The notes below the pieces were generated by a model, which made no database searches, was not told the origin of the DNA, and worked only from the letters and a program-made list of their open reading frames with translations. A stretch of DNA of 37,354 nt. It comes from JAJDFU01 sp964640855. Lineage in GTDB: Bacteria; Bacteroidota; Bacteroidia; Chitinophagales; Saprospiraceae. This document shows positions 15,584 to 23,757 of this stretch, in pieces (position 1 is the stretch's first letter; each line of letters begins with the position of its first letter). The stretch is taken from NCBI GenBank assembly GCA_964640855.1, contig CAZXIX010000036.1, forward strand, positions 1-37,354, written 5' to 3'. A program made the position numbers and the translations under genes.

Positions 15584-16060
15584 CTAGATCCGTACTTTTT
15601 TCATCCTTTCCAGTTCCCGTTTTTGGTCTTTTTGTTTGATGGAGTCTCGTTTGTCGTAGTATTTCTTACCCTGTGCGAGGGCGATTTCCAGTTTCACCAG
15701 ACCGCGGTCGTTCAGGTAAAGGCGTGTAGGCACGATCGTCAAACCCCGCTCTTTGGCTCTTTTGTGCAATTTTTTCAGTTCCTGCTTTTTGAGAAGCAAT
15801 TTTCGGGGGCGACGAGCCTCGTGGTTGGCGTAGTTACCGTGCTCATACTCCGCGATGAACAGGCTGCGGATCCACAATTCGTCTTTCTTGAAAATGCAGT
15901 AGGCGTCCCGCAGGTTGACCTTGCCCTGCCGAACGGATTTGATCTCGGTACCTTGCAGCATGATACCGGCCTCTACCACCTCGAGAAATCGATATTCGAA
16001 TGAGGCCCTTTTATTCGGGATTTCGATCGTGTACTCTTTCTCCTTTTTCTTCCTCGCCAT
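15584..16060 (-). CDS. smpB: SsrA-binding protein SmpB
   Basis: The tmRNA-binding protein of trans-translation, which rescues stalled ribosomes. 158 residues from MARKKKEKEYTIEIPNKRA; an upstream ATG at 16081 would add seven residues and is less likely. Family motifs: GIMLQGTEIKSVRQGKVNLRDAYC (split around residues 31-55), RPRKLLL, TIVPTRLYLN, LEIALAQGKKYYDKR and a basic C-terminal tail. No tmRNA gene (ssrA) was found beside it. It is convergent with the DUF547 lipoprotein gene. Confidence 0.96.
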   Translation of the reverse strand: MARKKKEKEYTIEIPNKRASFEYRFLEVVEAGIMLQGTEIKSVRQGKVNLRDAYCIFKKDELWIRSLFIAEYEHGNYANHEARRPRKLLLKKQELKKLHKRAKERGLTIVPTRLYLNDRGLVKLEIALAQGKKYYDKRDSIKQKDQKRELERMKKVRI

Positions 16061-16144
16061 AAACTTCTCGCTTCGCAGCATTAACCCGGAAATCCTGCGA
16101 TTCGTTCGATCCGATGCCCGGGATTAGATTTTTTGGACTCCCCC

Positions 16145-16462
16145 TTATTTCCTGAGCTTGACGGCTGTTCCGTATGCCAGGATCTCCGAACAACCCTGCA
16201 TGACCATGGCGGTGGTAAACCGGACATTGACAATGGCATCTGCTTCCATGCGTTCGGCATCGGCCTCCATGCGGGCAATGGCCTGTTCGCGAGACTCGGA
16301 CATGAGTTGTGTGTACTCGGGAATCTCTCCGCCCACAATGTTGCGCAGCCCTGCAAAGATGTCTCTTCCCAGGTGCCGGGCCCGGACAGTACTCCCACGA
16401 GCGATGCCCAGGACCTCGGGGATTTCGTAACCCGTTACGGATTCGGTATTGGATAGGATCAT
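16145..16462 (-). CDS. YbjQ family (UPF0145) protein
   Basis: A 105-residue member of the YbjQ/DUF74 family, small proteins thought to assemble into pentamers; function unknown, sometimes labelled heavy-metal-binding. The pattern GIARGSTVRARHLGRDI, then GGEIPEYTQLMSESREQA, then ADAIVNVRFTTA and EILAYGTAV matches the family along its whole length. Cytoplasmic. It precedes smpB on the same strand with an 84-nt gap to the smpB start and may share its transcript. Confidence 0.9.
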   Translation of the reverse strand: MILSNTESVTGYEIPEVLGIARGSTVRARHLGRDIFAGLRNIVGGEIPEYTQLMSESREQAIARMEADAERMEADAIVNVRFTTAMVMQGCSEILAYGTAVKLRK

Positions 16463-16495
16463 GCCCTTTGCATTTGTACAGGAAAACTAGTAAAA

Positions 16496-16525
16496 AAGCC
16501 GGACTTGGCTGGCGAAGCCCGGCTT
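16496..16525 (-). terminator. rho-independent terminator after the DPP IV gene
   Basis: On the minus strand an 11-bp stem (AAGCCGGGCTT with AAGTCCGGCTT, one G-U pair) and an 8-nt loop, followed by a T run of six counting the stem end. It lies 18 nt past the DPP IV stop and separates it from the YbjQ gene. Confidence 0.8.
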
Positions 16526-16543
16526 CTTCAGCCGGGCCGCGGA

Positions 16544-18772
16544 TCAGGGTCTTGATCTGGCGTCTGATCCCAGGTTATCCCGATCGCCGCTCATCAATTT
16601 TTCCTGCAGGAAGTTGGTCATCTTCGTGTAGAGGTGGAGCGTGGTGTTGCCGCCGTAGATCCCATGGTTTCGGTTGGGGTAATAGTAGGTATCAAATTGT
16701 TTGTTGGCCTCCACCAGAGCGTTCACCATTTCTGCGGATTGCTGGAAATGAACATTGTCGTCACCCATACCGTGGATCAAGAGATAGTTCCCTTTCAGCC
16801 GGTCTGCAAAGTTGACCGGGGAGTTGTTTTCATACCCTTCTTTATTTTCCTCCAGGGTGCGCATGTAGCGTTCTGTGTAGATGGTGTCATACCACTTCCA
16901 GCTGGTGACCGGAGCTACGGCGATACCGGCTTTGAAGACATCATTTCCTTTGAACAAGCAGAGGGATGACATGTAGCCGCCGTAACTCCACCCGAAGATC
17001 CCGATCCGGTCGGGGTCGACATAGGGCAGGTTCCCCAGGTATCTGGCCGCCTCGATCTGGTCGATCGTCTCGTAATGGCCCAATTGGAGGTAGGTCATTT
17101 TTTTGAATTCCTCCCCCCGGCCTCCCGTGCCCCGGTTGTCGACACAAGCAACGATAAAGCCCTGCTGGGCGAGCATTTGGAACCACCAAAAGCGGGAACT
17201 GCCAAAGCGGTCTACCACCTGCTGACTTCCGGGACCGCCGTACAGATACATAAAGACCGGATATTCCTTATTCTCATCGAAATCAGGTGGCTTGATCATG
17301 TATCCGTTGAGCGTCACCTCCTGCGAGGTGGTAAACTGGAAAAACTCGGCGGGCTGAGGTTGATATTCCTCCATGGTCTCTTGCAAACTTTCATTATCCT
17401 CTATCACCCGAACGACTTCGCCTTTGCGGTTGAAAACCGTGTAGCTGGCCGGCTTGCGGATGGTACTATGATCGAGGATGTAGTAGTCGAAAGTGCTGCT
17501 GAACTGGGCGCTGTTCCAGCCGGGCTCGCCGGCTTCCACCCTTATCCCTCCGCCATTCAGGGCACCGCTGTAAACCTGGCGCTCCAGGGGAGAATTTTGA
17601 GCAGCCTGATAGTAAAACCGGCCGTTGGCCTCGTCTACACCGTAAAACTCGGTCACCTCCCAGTCTCCTTGTGTCAATTGGCGAATCAGTTTGCCCTCCA
17701 TATCATACAGGTAGATGTGCCTGAATCCGTCTTTTTCGCTGGTGGTCAGAAAGTGCTTGCCATCTTGCAGGAAAACGATGTTGTCCAGTTGGGATTCTTC
17801 AATGTAGTATGGATTGGTTTCCTCATACAGCAAGCTGGATTTACCGGTTCGGGCGTCGACCAGGACCAATTCCAGCTTACTCTGGTGGCGGTTCATCAGC
17901 ATAACGCACAAGTGCGCGGGATCCTGTGTCCACCGGATTCGGGGGAAGTATTCCGTATCTTCCCGGGCTACTTCCACCATGTCCACTTTTTCCTGCTCCA
18001 GGTCGTACAAATGAACGCTTACCCGGGAATTCTCCTCTCCTACCTTGGGATACTTGAAGGTTTCGTAATCGGGATAAAGCCCGCCCCGGAAATGGGTCAT
18101 GGTGAACTCTTTGACCCTGGATTCGTCAAACCGGAGAAAAGCGATCCTTCGGCTGTCGGGTGACCATTCGAAAGCCCGGGCCAGGGCGAATTCTTCCTCA
18201 TAGACCCAATCCGTTGCCCCGTTAATGATCTCGTTGGGCTTGCCGTCTTCCGTAATCTGTTGGATCTCTCCGGACCCAAGCTTCTTGACGTACAAATTGT
18301 TCCCGAATACGAAGGCGACCTTGGCCCCGTCCGGGCTGAGCGTCGCGTAGCGAATCTTTCCATCCGGAAAAACCCGGGTGAGTTTATCGTTTTCAAGATT
18401 GTATACAAAGAAATTGGCGCGGGAGGACCTCCGATAGATCCGTTCTACATCCGATTGGAGCAGGATCTGCCCTTCGTCCGGGCCGAAGCTGTAGCTGGAG
18501 ATGAGGCCGGAAAAACCCTCCTTGCCCGAGAGCTCGTACCCTTCCAGGATCGTGTCTGCAGGCTGACCGGTAGCCAGGTCGTATTTCACGACCCTGTTGG
18601 ATTCCAGCCGCGTGTAATGGCGTCCATCCTGCATAAAGTTGAACCCGGGTACTCTCCGGGCGGAAAAGACTTGTCTCCTGAAAATGTCCTCCAGTTCTAT
18701 TTTTTGCTGTGCCGGAAGGGCCAGACTGATGCCCATAAATAGAATTCCCAATAGAAATCGAAAGAGGCTCAT
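16544..18772 (-). CDS. dipeptidyl peptidase IV (S9B family)
   Basis: A 742-residue exported serine peptidase that removes X-Pro/X-Ala dipeptides from peptide N-termini. A signal peptide covers about residues 1-21 (ending LPAQQ). Residues about 40-480 form the beta-propeller, with the substrate-N-terminus-binding acidic pair in DWVYEEEF (188-195). The hydrolase domain carries Ser596 in GWSYGGY, Asp671 in HGMGDDNVH and His703 in NRNHGI, all matching the DPP IV triad. Length is normal for the Bacteroidota enzyme. Likely periplasmic, helping amino-acid scavenging. A terminator follows at 16496-16525. Upstream, the regulator gene at 18831 is on the same strand and ends 58 nt before its start. Confidence 0.94.
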   Translation of the reverse strand: MSLFRFLLGILFMGISLALPAQQKIELEDIFRRQVFSARRVPGFNFMQDGRHYTRLESNRVVKYDLATGQPADTILEGYELSGKEGFSGLISSYSFGPDEGQILLQSDVERIYRRSSRANFFVYNLENDKLTRVFPDGKIRYATLSPDGAKVAFVFGNNLYVKKLGSGEIQQITEDGKPNEIINGATDWVYEEEFALARAFEWSPDSRRIAFLRFDESRVKEFTMTHFRGGLYPDYETFKYPKVGEENSRVSVHLYDLEQEKVDMVEVAREDTEYFPRIRWTQDPAHLCVMLMNRHQSKLELVLVDARTGKSSLLYEETNPYYIEESQLDNIVFLQDGKHFLTTSEKDGFRHIYLYDMEGKLIRQLTQGDWEVTEFYGVDEANGRFYYQAAQNSPLERQVYSGALNGGGIRVEAGEPGWNSAQFSSTFDYYILDHSTIRKPASYTVFNRKGEVVRVIEDNESLQETMEEYQPQPAEFFQFTTSQEVTLNGYMIKPPDFDENKEYPVFMYLYGGPGSQQVVDRFGSSRFWWFQMLAQQGFIVACVDNRGTGGRGEEFKKMTYLQLGHYETIDQIEAARYLGNLPYVDPDRIGIFGWSYGGYMSSLCLFKGNDVFKAGIAVAPVTSWKWYDTIYTERYMRTLEENKEGYENNSPVNFADRLKGNYLLIHGMGDDNVHFQQSAEMVNALVEANKQFDTYYYPNRNHGIYGGNTTLHLYTKMTNFLQEKLMSGDRDNLGSDARSRP

Positions 18773-18830
18773 ATGCTTCTGATTTTTGGCTGAAATTAGG
18801 CGAAATATGGTTTATGCTCTAAGCAGACCA

Positions 18831-20318
18831 TTACCGGAAGAGTCCCTCCAGGCATTCCTGGATCCGCTTATTCTCTTCACGCTTTTGCACGATGACGGGA
18901 GGCGCTGCCCGCTCCCGACAATCCTCGATCGCACAGCGCTCGCAAGTCTTGTTGACTTCCTTGTGCTGGATGGACGGATCATTCAGAAAACCGACAACTT
19001 TCCGACTGTGTTCATCCAGCCGGAGTCCCAGGGTTACGCTGACGTTCTTGTGGGGAGAGGGATAGCCCGGGCGGGCCAGGGTGATACACAGGTATTCGTC
19101 ATCTCCCCCGACAAATCGGGAACGTTGCGCACGTACAATGGTTTCCACGAACTTGCCTTCCCGTTGGAGATGATGGAGGTCTTTCAACAGGGAAATGGCC
19201 ACCCAGCGGCGGCAGTAATGCTCCAGCAACTGATTCCCGTGGGGTGGGTGCCGACGGTTGAGGTGCAATTCGCGATCCATCTCAAACCCGTCATTCTCAG
19301 GTTCATGCAGAAAACGTAGGAAAAAAAGGTCCCGTAAGCCGAAAAACCTCGGCAAAACATTGGTCAGGCGATGATAAAAGGTCTCCGGGGTTACATCGTA
19401 TCGGCGCATGATGTTCAGGAAGGCTTCCCCATCCCATTTGGGTTGTGCGAAAAAACCTTGCATATCTTGCCGGAAACTGGACAGGGGGATCAAAAGGCCG
19501 GCCGAAAAATAGATCGCCTTGGAGTGATTGAGCACTTCCTCGAAGACCCTTCCGCGCAAAATGGAGGAAGTATAGGCCCTTTCCTCCAGGCCCAGATACT
19601 GAAACCCCAACTCCTTCCCGCATTGAAAAACCAGCTGTTGGTTGGAAAGCCGGCTATTCAAAAGCAATTGTTTTTTGCCCGGAATGAATACCGAACGCAA
19701 GGACTTGAGTTCCGGATAGGCGTCCAACCCATTATCAATGATCGTATACTCGTATTTTTCCTCCAGCAACGCTTTTAAGGCAGAAGCTGAAAGGGGCCGT
19801 TTAGCAGAGAGTTTGTTCTCCCTGCTGAAAGCCTCAATAGCATCCTCTATTTCCTGAAAGTAATTGTCGTTCATTTCCAGGTACGACCGCAGAGCTCCAA
19901 AGTAGAAGTTCTCTTCCCTCAGGGCATAATTCCGGGAAATTTCAAGCAGGGTAGAGATGAATGCTCCTACCCGATCCGGGGCGTTGGCAATGATCTCAAC
20001 CACCTTGTTCAGATCTATGCCAAAAAGATCGAGGGGCAACTCGTTGAGAAAGTTGGATTTCAAAAGATCCGAAACCGGAGATAGGCCATGCTGCAATTGG
20101 GGCGAAATCAATGCCGAGTATTTTGTCCCCAAGGCTTTGGCCAGCAGATGCAGTTTCTCCTCTTTCGGGAATTTCTTTCCTTTCTCGATTTCATTCAGAT
20201 AAGACACCGACATTCCTGTAGCCTGGGCCAGCTTGGCAAAGGAAAGTTTCTTTCCCTGGCGCAATTGCTTCACCTTAAGCCCGAGAATGATTCGCTCGTT
20301 TTGCGATTTAGTGCTCAT
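18831..20318 (-). CDS. XRE-family regulator of ScfR/IrrE-like architecture
   Basis: A 495-residue transcription factor. Residues 12-66 are an XRE helix-turn-helix (KVKQLRQGKKLSFAKLAQATGMSVSYLNEIEKG). The middle (about 180-330) resembles the ImmA/IrrE domain of short-chain fatty-acyl regulators, but the zinc-protease HExxH is replaced by GKELGF, so it is unlikely to be a protease. The C-terminal part ends with a Cys cluster, C459-x2-C462-x4-C467, as in the ScfR zinc-binding tail. ScfR proteins such as RamB and PrpR sense acyl-CoA-type metabolites and control acetate, propionate or glyoxylate genes; which it does here is unknown, though a methylmalonyl-CoA mutase gene lies at the right end of the window. 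Several GCGAAAA-type sites upstream suggest autoregulation. The ligand is inference. Confidence 0.82.
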   Translation of the reverse strand: MSTKSQNERIILGLKVKQLRQGKKLSFAKLAQATGMSVSYLNEIEKGKKFPKEEKLHLLAKALGTKYSALISPQLQHGLSPVSDLLKSNFLNELPLDLFGIDLNKVVEIIANAPDRVGAFISTLLEISRNYALREENFYFGALRSYLEMNDNYFQEIEDAIEAFSRENKLSAKRPLSASALKALLEEKYEYTIIDNGLDAYPELKSLRSVFIPGKKQLLLNSRLSNQQLVFQCGKELGFQYLGLEERAYTSSILRGRVFEEVLNHSKAIYFSAGLLIPLSSFRQDMQGFFAQPKWDGEAFLNIMRRYDVTPETFYHRLTNVLPRFFGLRDLFFLRFLHEPENDGFEMDRELHLNRRHPPHGNQLLEHYCRRWVAISLLKDLHHLQREGKFVETIVRAQRSRFVGGDDEYLCITLARPGYPSPHKNVSVTLGLRLDEHSRKVVGFLNDPSIQHKEVNKTCERCAIEDCRERAAPPVIVQKREENKRIQECLEGLFR

Positions 20319-20754
20319 AAACCCAAAAGAAAGGAAATATTAGCGAATTTTCGCAAAGAATTTTAAGCCTACGCCCTTATCTGCGTCATTTTTGGCGAAA
20401 AAAATTGACTCCTGCCTGCTACCGCTTTATCCCTGCCGATTAAACGGTCATAAAAAAGCGAAAACCCGATAGAACCGCGAAAAATCCTCCCCGCCATCGG
20501 TCTCCCTGAATAAGTTTCCGATCTGCCATTCAGCGACAATGGAAAACAAAAGTGCTTATTCCGGTTTGACCTGCCCATCGATCAACTCCAGCTGTCTTCC
20601 ATGTGACAACATCTTTCCGGGCAGCCCTTCAATTTGCCGGGGATGATTTTCCGAAGCTCCTGAACGGATTGCCATAGGAGCTGCTGAGGCCTTTTTGGGA
20701 AAAGGCATGGCATCCGTTTTCTTCAAGGGAAGTACAAATAAGCTTAAACCGCTC
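20319..20754. promoter_or_regulatory. 436-nt divergent region with a GCGAAAA box cluster
   Basis: No credible gene. It lies between the ScfR-like regulator (minus) and the DUF547-barrel gene (plus). Four related sites: GCGAATTTTCGC (20343-20354, a 5-bp inverted repeat with 2-nt spacer), GCGAAAAAAA from 20395, GCGAAAAC (20458-20465) and GCGAAAAA (20477-20484). A GCGAAAT also occurs at 18800-18806 in the DPP IV promoter region. These may be binding sites of the adjacent regulator. Roughly 20490-20754 shows no clear structure. Confidence 0.45.
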
Positions 20755-22293
20755 ATGAAAACCAACTTCTTCGTCGTCGGCTGGATGGTATTCCTCCTCC
20801 CAACGACCTTCCTTTTCGGGCAAGATGAGGACTGGGATACCTTCTTCCAGAAAGCCGATCTTTTTTTCCAGAACCAGGTCCATGCCGAAGGCCTGATAGA
20901 CTACGACAAGCTGCCGGAAAACCCCCTGTTCCAGGGTCTCCTGGAGCAAATCGGTCGTCCTTTCCCCAAAAGCGGGAAGGAAAACGATCGGAAAGCCTAC
21001 CTGATCAATGCTTATAACTTGCTGGTCATAAAGGGGGTGGTTGACGCTTATCCCATTGCTTCCGTACAGGATGTGGCTGGTTTTTTTGATCGTAAACGGC
21101 ACCGTTTCGATGGCCGGTCGGTGACCCTGAACGAATTGGAGAAGGAAATGCTGCTGCAAGAATACCCCGACCCCCGACTCCATTTTGCCCTGGTTTGCGG
21201 GGCGCTGGGCTGCCCGCCCCTGATTCCGGCCGCCTACCTACCCTCGCAGCTTGAGGAACAATTGGAGGCACAAACCAGGCAGGCGCTCAATAACCCGTCT
21301 TTCATCCGGGTGGACTCGGCAAACAAGGCCGCCGAAATATCTACCCTGTTTCAATGGTATGCCTCCGACTTTGGTGCCACCGCCACCGGAATCCTGAATT
21401 ACATCAACTCCTATCGGGATCAACCCATCCCTCCCGGATATCAGCTGGATTACTATCCCTACGATTGGTCTTTGAACGGGACCATGTCTGACATAAGCGG
21501 CAACATAAATGCCAATAATGCCGCCCGCTATGTTGTTTCCTCTACCATTCCCAAGGGTACGACCGAAACCAAGATCTTCAACAACCTTTATTCAGAACGG
21601 ACTCGAAACGGAGAGGGCGCATTCGACCAAAGGGCCACTTTTTTCACCACCATTGCCAGTTTTCTCTACGGGGCCACCCATCGCTTTAATGTCGGATTTG
21701 ACCTTCGGTATCGCATGGTTCGCTATGGAGAGGCTTCGGATTCCCCTTTTCGGGCTTTCGCCGACCCGACCCGGCTGGGGGTGACTACCCTTGGCCCCAA
21801 GATCCGTTATGCTCCCGTAGCACGGTGGACCAACTTTTCCATACAAAGTGCTTTCTGGATCCCGATCGGGGAGGATCTTGCCGGCCGAAGCGGGGATCAA
21901 CGCTTCTTAGATTGGGACGGACCTACCTGGTGGACGCAGGTATTCAACGATTTTTCGCTGGGCAACAAGTTTTCCCTATTCACGGAACTGGATTTCATAT
22001 TGGAGGACATCGGCCGTCGGGAACGAGGGCGAATCAATCGGTTCTCTACACCTGTTATTCTGATCTTCAGCTACTTCCCAACCCCCAAGGCTACACTTTA
22101 TGGCCTGGCCAATTATTCGCCTTTCTGGCAGGAAGATTTTGACTTTTTCTACCAACTGGGTGTCGGTGCCAAATACCAGTTTACACCCAATCTGGAACTG
22201 GAGGCTTCTTACACTTATTTCGCCAACGAATTTTTAATTCAAAACCAGGGCCGTGCGGCAACATACAATCTGGGAATCCGCTTTAACCTGTAA
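20755..22293 (+). CDS. DUF547 domain fused to an outer-membrane beta-barrel
   Basis: A 512-residue protein from the ATG at 20755; an earlier in-frame ATG (20695) would add 20 residues ahead of the signal peptide and is rejected. Signal peptide about 1-22 (ending LFGQ). Residues about 25-232 are DUF547: AYLINAYNLL (81-90), RLHFALVCGALGCPPL (141-156, Cys148 and Cys153), YYPYDWSLNG. From about 250 to the end runs a barrel with repeated alternating strands (FNVGFDLRYRMVRY, FSLFTELDFI, LELEASYTYF) ending YNLGIRFNL. The barrel would sit in the outer membrane with the DUF547 domain exposed at its periplasmic or surface side. Function unknown. It is followed at 41 nt by another barrel gene, probably in one operon. 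Confidence 0.85.
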   Translation: MKTNFFVVGWMVFLLPTTFLFGQDEDWDTFFQKADLFFQNQVHAEGLIDYDKLPENPLFQGLLEQIGRPFPKSGKENDRKAYLINAYNLLVIKGVVDAYPIASVQDVAGFFDRKRHRFDGRSVTLNELEKEMLLQEYPDPRLHFALVCGALGCPPLIPAAYLPSQLEEQLEAQTRQALNNPSFIRVDSANKAAEISTLFQWYASDFGATATGILNYINSYRDQPIPPGYQLDYYPYDWSLNGTMSDISGNINANNAARYVVSSTIPKGTTETKIFNNLYSERTRNGEGAFDQRATFFTTIASFLYGATHRFNVGFDLRYRMVRYGEASDSPFRAFADPTRLGVTTLGPKIRYAPVARWTNFSIQSAFWIPIGEDLAGRSGDQRFLDWDGPTWWTQVFNDFSLGNKFSLFTELDFILEDIGRRERGRINRFSTPVILIFSYFPTPKATLYGLANYSPFWQEDFDFFYQLGVGAKYQFTPNLELEASYTYFANEFLIQNQGRAATYNLGIRFNL

Positions 22294-22334
22294 AAGGCCG
22301 GAAAGCATTCTGCAGGGCCCCGATACAGGGATTC

Positions 22335-23606
22335 ATGAAATTTGGGATTTCTTCCTTATGCATAGTTTTATTCGCCTGCCTGTCCGCCCTGGCTCAGGAC
22401 GGTAAAATAATTGCCGGAATTTCGTTTTCCGGCTGCAAGGCCAACAAGGAATTTTACTTGCGTCGCTTTATCAGCAGTCAGGAACAACGACCTTTCCAAA
22501 AAGCGAGGGCAGAATCGGATGCCCAAAGGTTGAAAAACCTTTACAGCGTAAGTCAAGCCCACTATCAACTGGAAACATCGGGAAAGGATTCCGTCCGATT
22601 GATCTTCTACATCGAAGAAGCCTGGACTCTTTTCCCGGTCCTGTCGATCGGAGGGGTAGAGGGCAACGTGTGGTTTGAGGTCGGAGTAAACGAAATCAAC
22701 TTTCTGGGCAGAGGCATGAATCTTTTGGCGATCTATCGGCACATCGACCGGCGGAGTAATTATCAACTCTATTTCCGGCAACCCTATCTTTTCGGGACTC
22801 CCTGGGGGGTAGCCGCAGGGGTACATCGTTATGCTTCCATCGAGCCCTTGTATTTCCCGGAAGGAGGCGTCCGCTACAACTACACCAACCTGAGCCTGGA
22901 GCTGGGCGGCAGCTATGAATTCAGCCTGGGGCATACGGCCGAGTTGGGCGGAGTATATTTCATTGAAGAATACGAGAAACATACCGATCAGGAACTTCCG
23001 TATCCCCCGGGGCCCGCGGGACTCCGTTTGCCCAAATTGCTGGGGAAGTTTATCCACCGCTACGACAGGATCAACCATCACTACTTCTACCAGGACGGTT
23101 TTGCAAATGTGACCTTCCTGGAGACCGTTTACAATCTAAGTGACGGCACTTTTTTCAGTCAATTCCTTAACGATACTCATTTCTTCAGACGCCTGGGAAG
23201 GAAGGGTAATTTGGCCCTGAGAATCCGCCTGGGATTGTCCAACAACATCAGCACTCCCTTCGCGCCTTTTGTTCTTGACAGCCGGGTCAACATTCGCGGC
23301 GCCGGCAATCGCATTGACCGCGCTACGGGAACCATCGTGATCAACCTCGAATACCGCCACACGCTTTGGGAAAGCCGGCAATTTGCCGTTCAGGGAGTGG
23401 TTTTCTCCGACGCCGGCGCCTGGCGCAACCCCGGAGGAGCCTGGAACGACTTTATCAATCCGAACTATTTCCGGCATTTTGTAGGACCGGGCTTGCGATT
23501 CATCTACAAAAAAGCGCACAATGCCATTTTCCGCATGGATTACGGCATAGACCTCTATCATGCGGCGGAACGGGGGATCGTAGTCGGTTTCGGGCAATAT
23601 TTTTAA
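22335..23606 (+). CDS. OMP85/BamA-like outer-membrane protein (short)
   Basis: A 423-residue outer-membrane protein. Signal peptide about 1-20 (ending LSALAQ). Residues about 24-95 resemble one POTRA (IIAGISFSGCKANKEFYLRRFI...LIFYIEEAWTLFPV). The rest is a D15-type barrel with the (V/I)RG hallmark as NIRGAGNRIDRATG, followed by VINLEYRHTL, and a final strand ending FGQYF. Single-POTRA, short OMP85 proteins are known in Bacteroidota, substrates unknown. It follows the DUF547-barrel gene by 41 nt, so these two are likely co-expressed; a terminator at 23666 ends the unit. Confidence 0.82.
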   Translation: MKFGISSLCIVLFACLSALAQDGKIIAGISFSGCKANKEFYLRRFISSQEQRPFQKARAESDAQRLKNLYSVSQAHYQLETSGKDSVRLIFYIEEAWTLFPVLSIGGVEGNVWFEVGVNEINFLGRGMNLLAIYRHIDRRSNYQLYFRQPYLFGTPWGVAAGVHRYASIEPLYFPEGGVRYNYTNLSLELGGSYEFSLGHTAELGGVYFIEEYEKHTDQELPYPPGPAGLRLPKLLGKFIHRYDRINHHYFYQDGFANVTFLETVYNLSDGTFFSQFLNDTHFFRRLGRKGNLALRIRLGLSNNISTPFAPFVLDSRVNIRGAGNRIDRATGTIVINLEYRHTLWESRQFAVQGVVFSDAGAWRNPGGAWNDFINPNYFRHFVGPGLRFIYKKAHNAIFRMDYGIDLYHAAERGIVVGFGQYF

Positions 23607-23616
23607 ACGAAATGCT

Positions 23617-23627
23617 CCCCCCCCCCC
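23617..23627. repeat. 11-C homopolymer
   Basis: Eleven consecutive C just past the OMP85-like gene and before its terminator hairpin. Such runs slip easily. Here it is non-coding, so phase variation of a protein is not implied. Confidence 0.9.
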
Positions 23628-23665
23628 GGCCAGGAAGAGTAAAGGTGAAGGGAGTAGCGCCCCAT

Positions 23666-23692
23666 ATCCTCCTGCGGGAGGATTCGCTTTTT
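23666..23692 (+). terminator. rho-independent terminator after the DUF547-barrel/OMP85 pair
   Basis: A perfect 7-bp stem ATCCTCC/GGAGGAT with a 4-nt loop, then TCGCTTTTT, 60 nt past the stop at 23606. Confidence 0.75.
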
Positions 23693-23715
23693 CCCAACCT
23701 GATTCGGAAGGGCCC

Positions 23716-23723
23716 TATATTTG
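23716..23723 (+). promoter_or_regulatory. -7 box of the MutS-like gene
   Basis: TATATTTG, an exact match to TAnnTTTG, 34 nt before the ATG at 23758 and downstream of the preceding terminator. Upstream -33 element not clear. Spacing suits a short leader. Confidence 0.55.
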
Positions 23724-23757
23724 CCCCCCAACCATCCCCTACCGGATAAAACTGTAC

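Noticed and set aside
15465..16144. tmRNA (ssrA) beside smpB
   Set aside because: No tRNA-like ends or tag frame could be seen in the flanks.
20695..20754. Longer start of the DUF547-barrel protein
   Set aside because: Adds 20 residues ahead of a good signal peptide; the ATG at 20755 is preferred.
23617..23627. Phase-variable C tract
   Set aside because: It lies outside coding sequence and upstream of a terminator, so slippage would not switch a protein.
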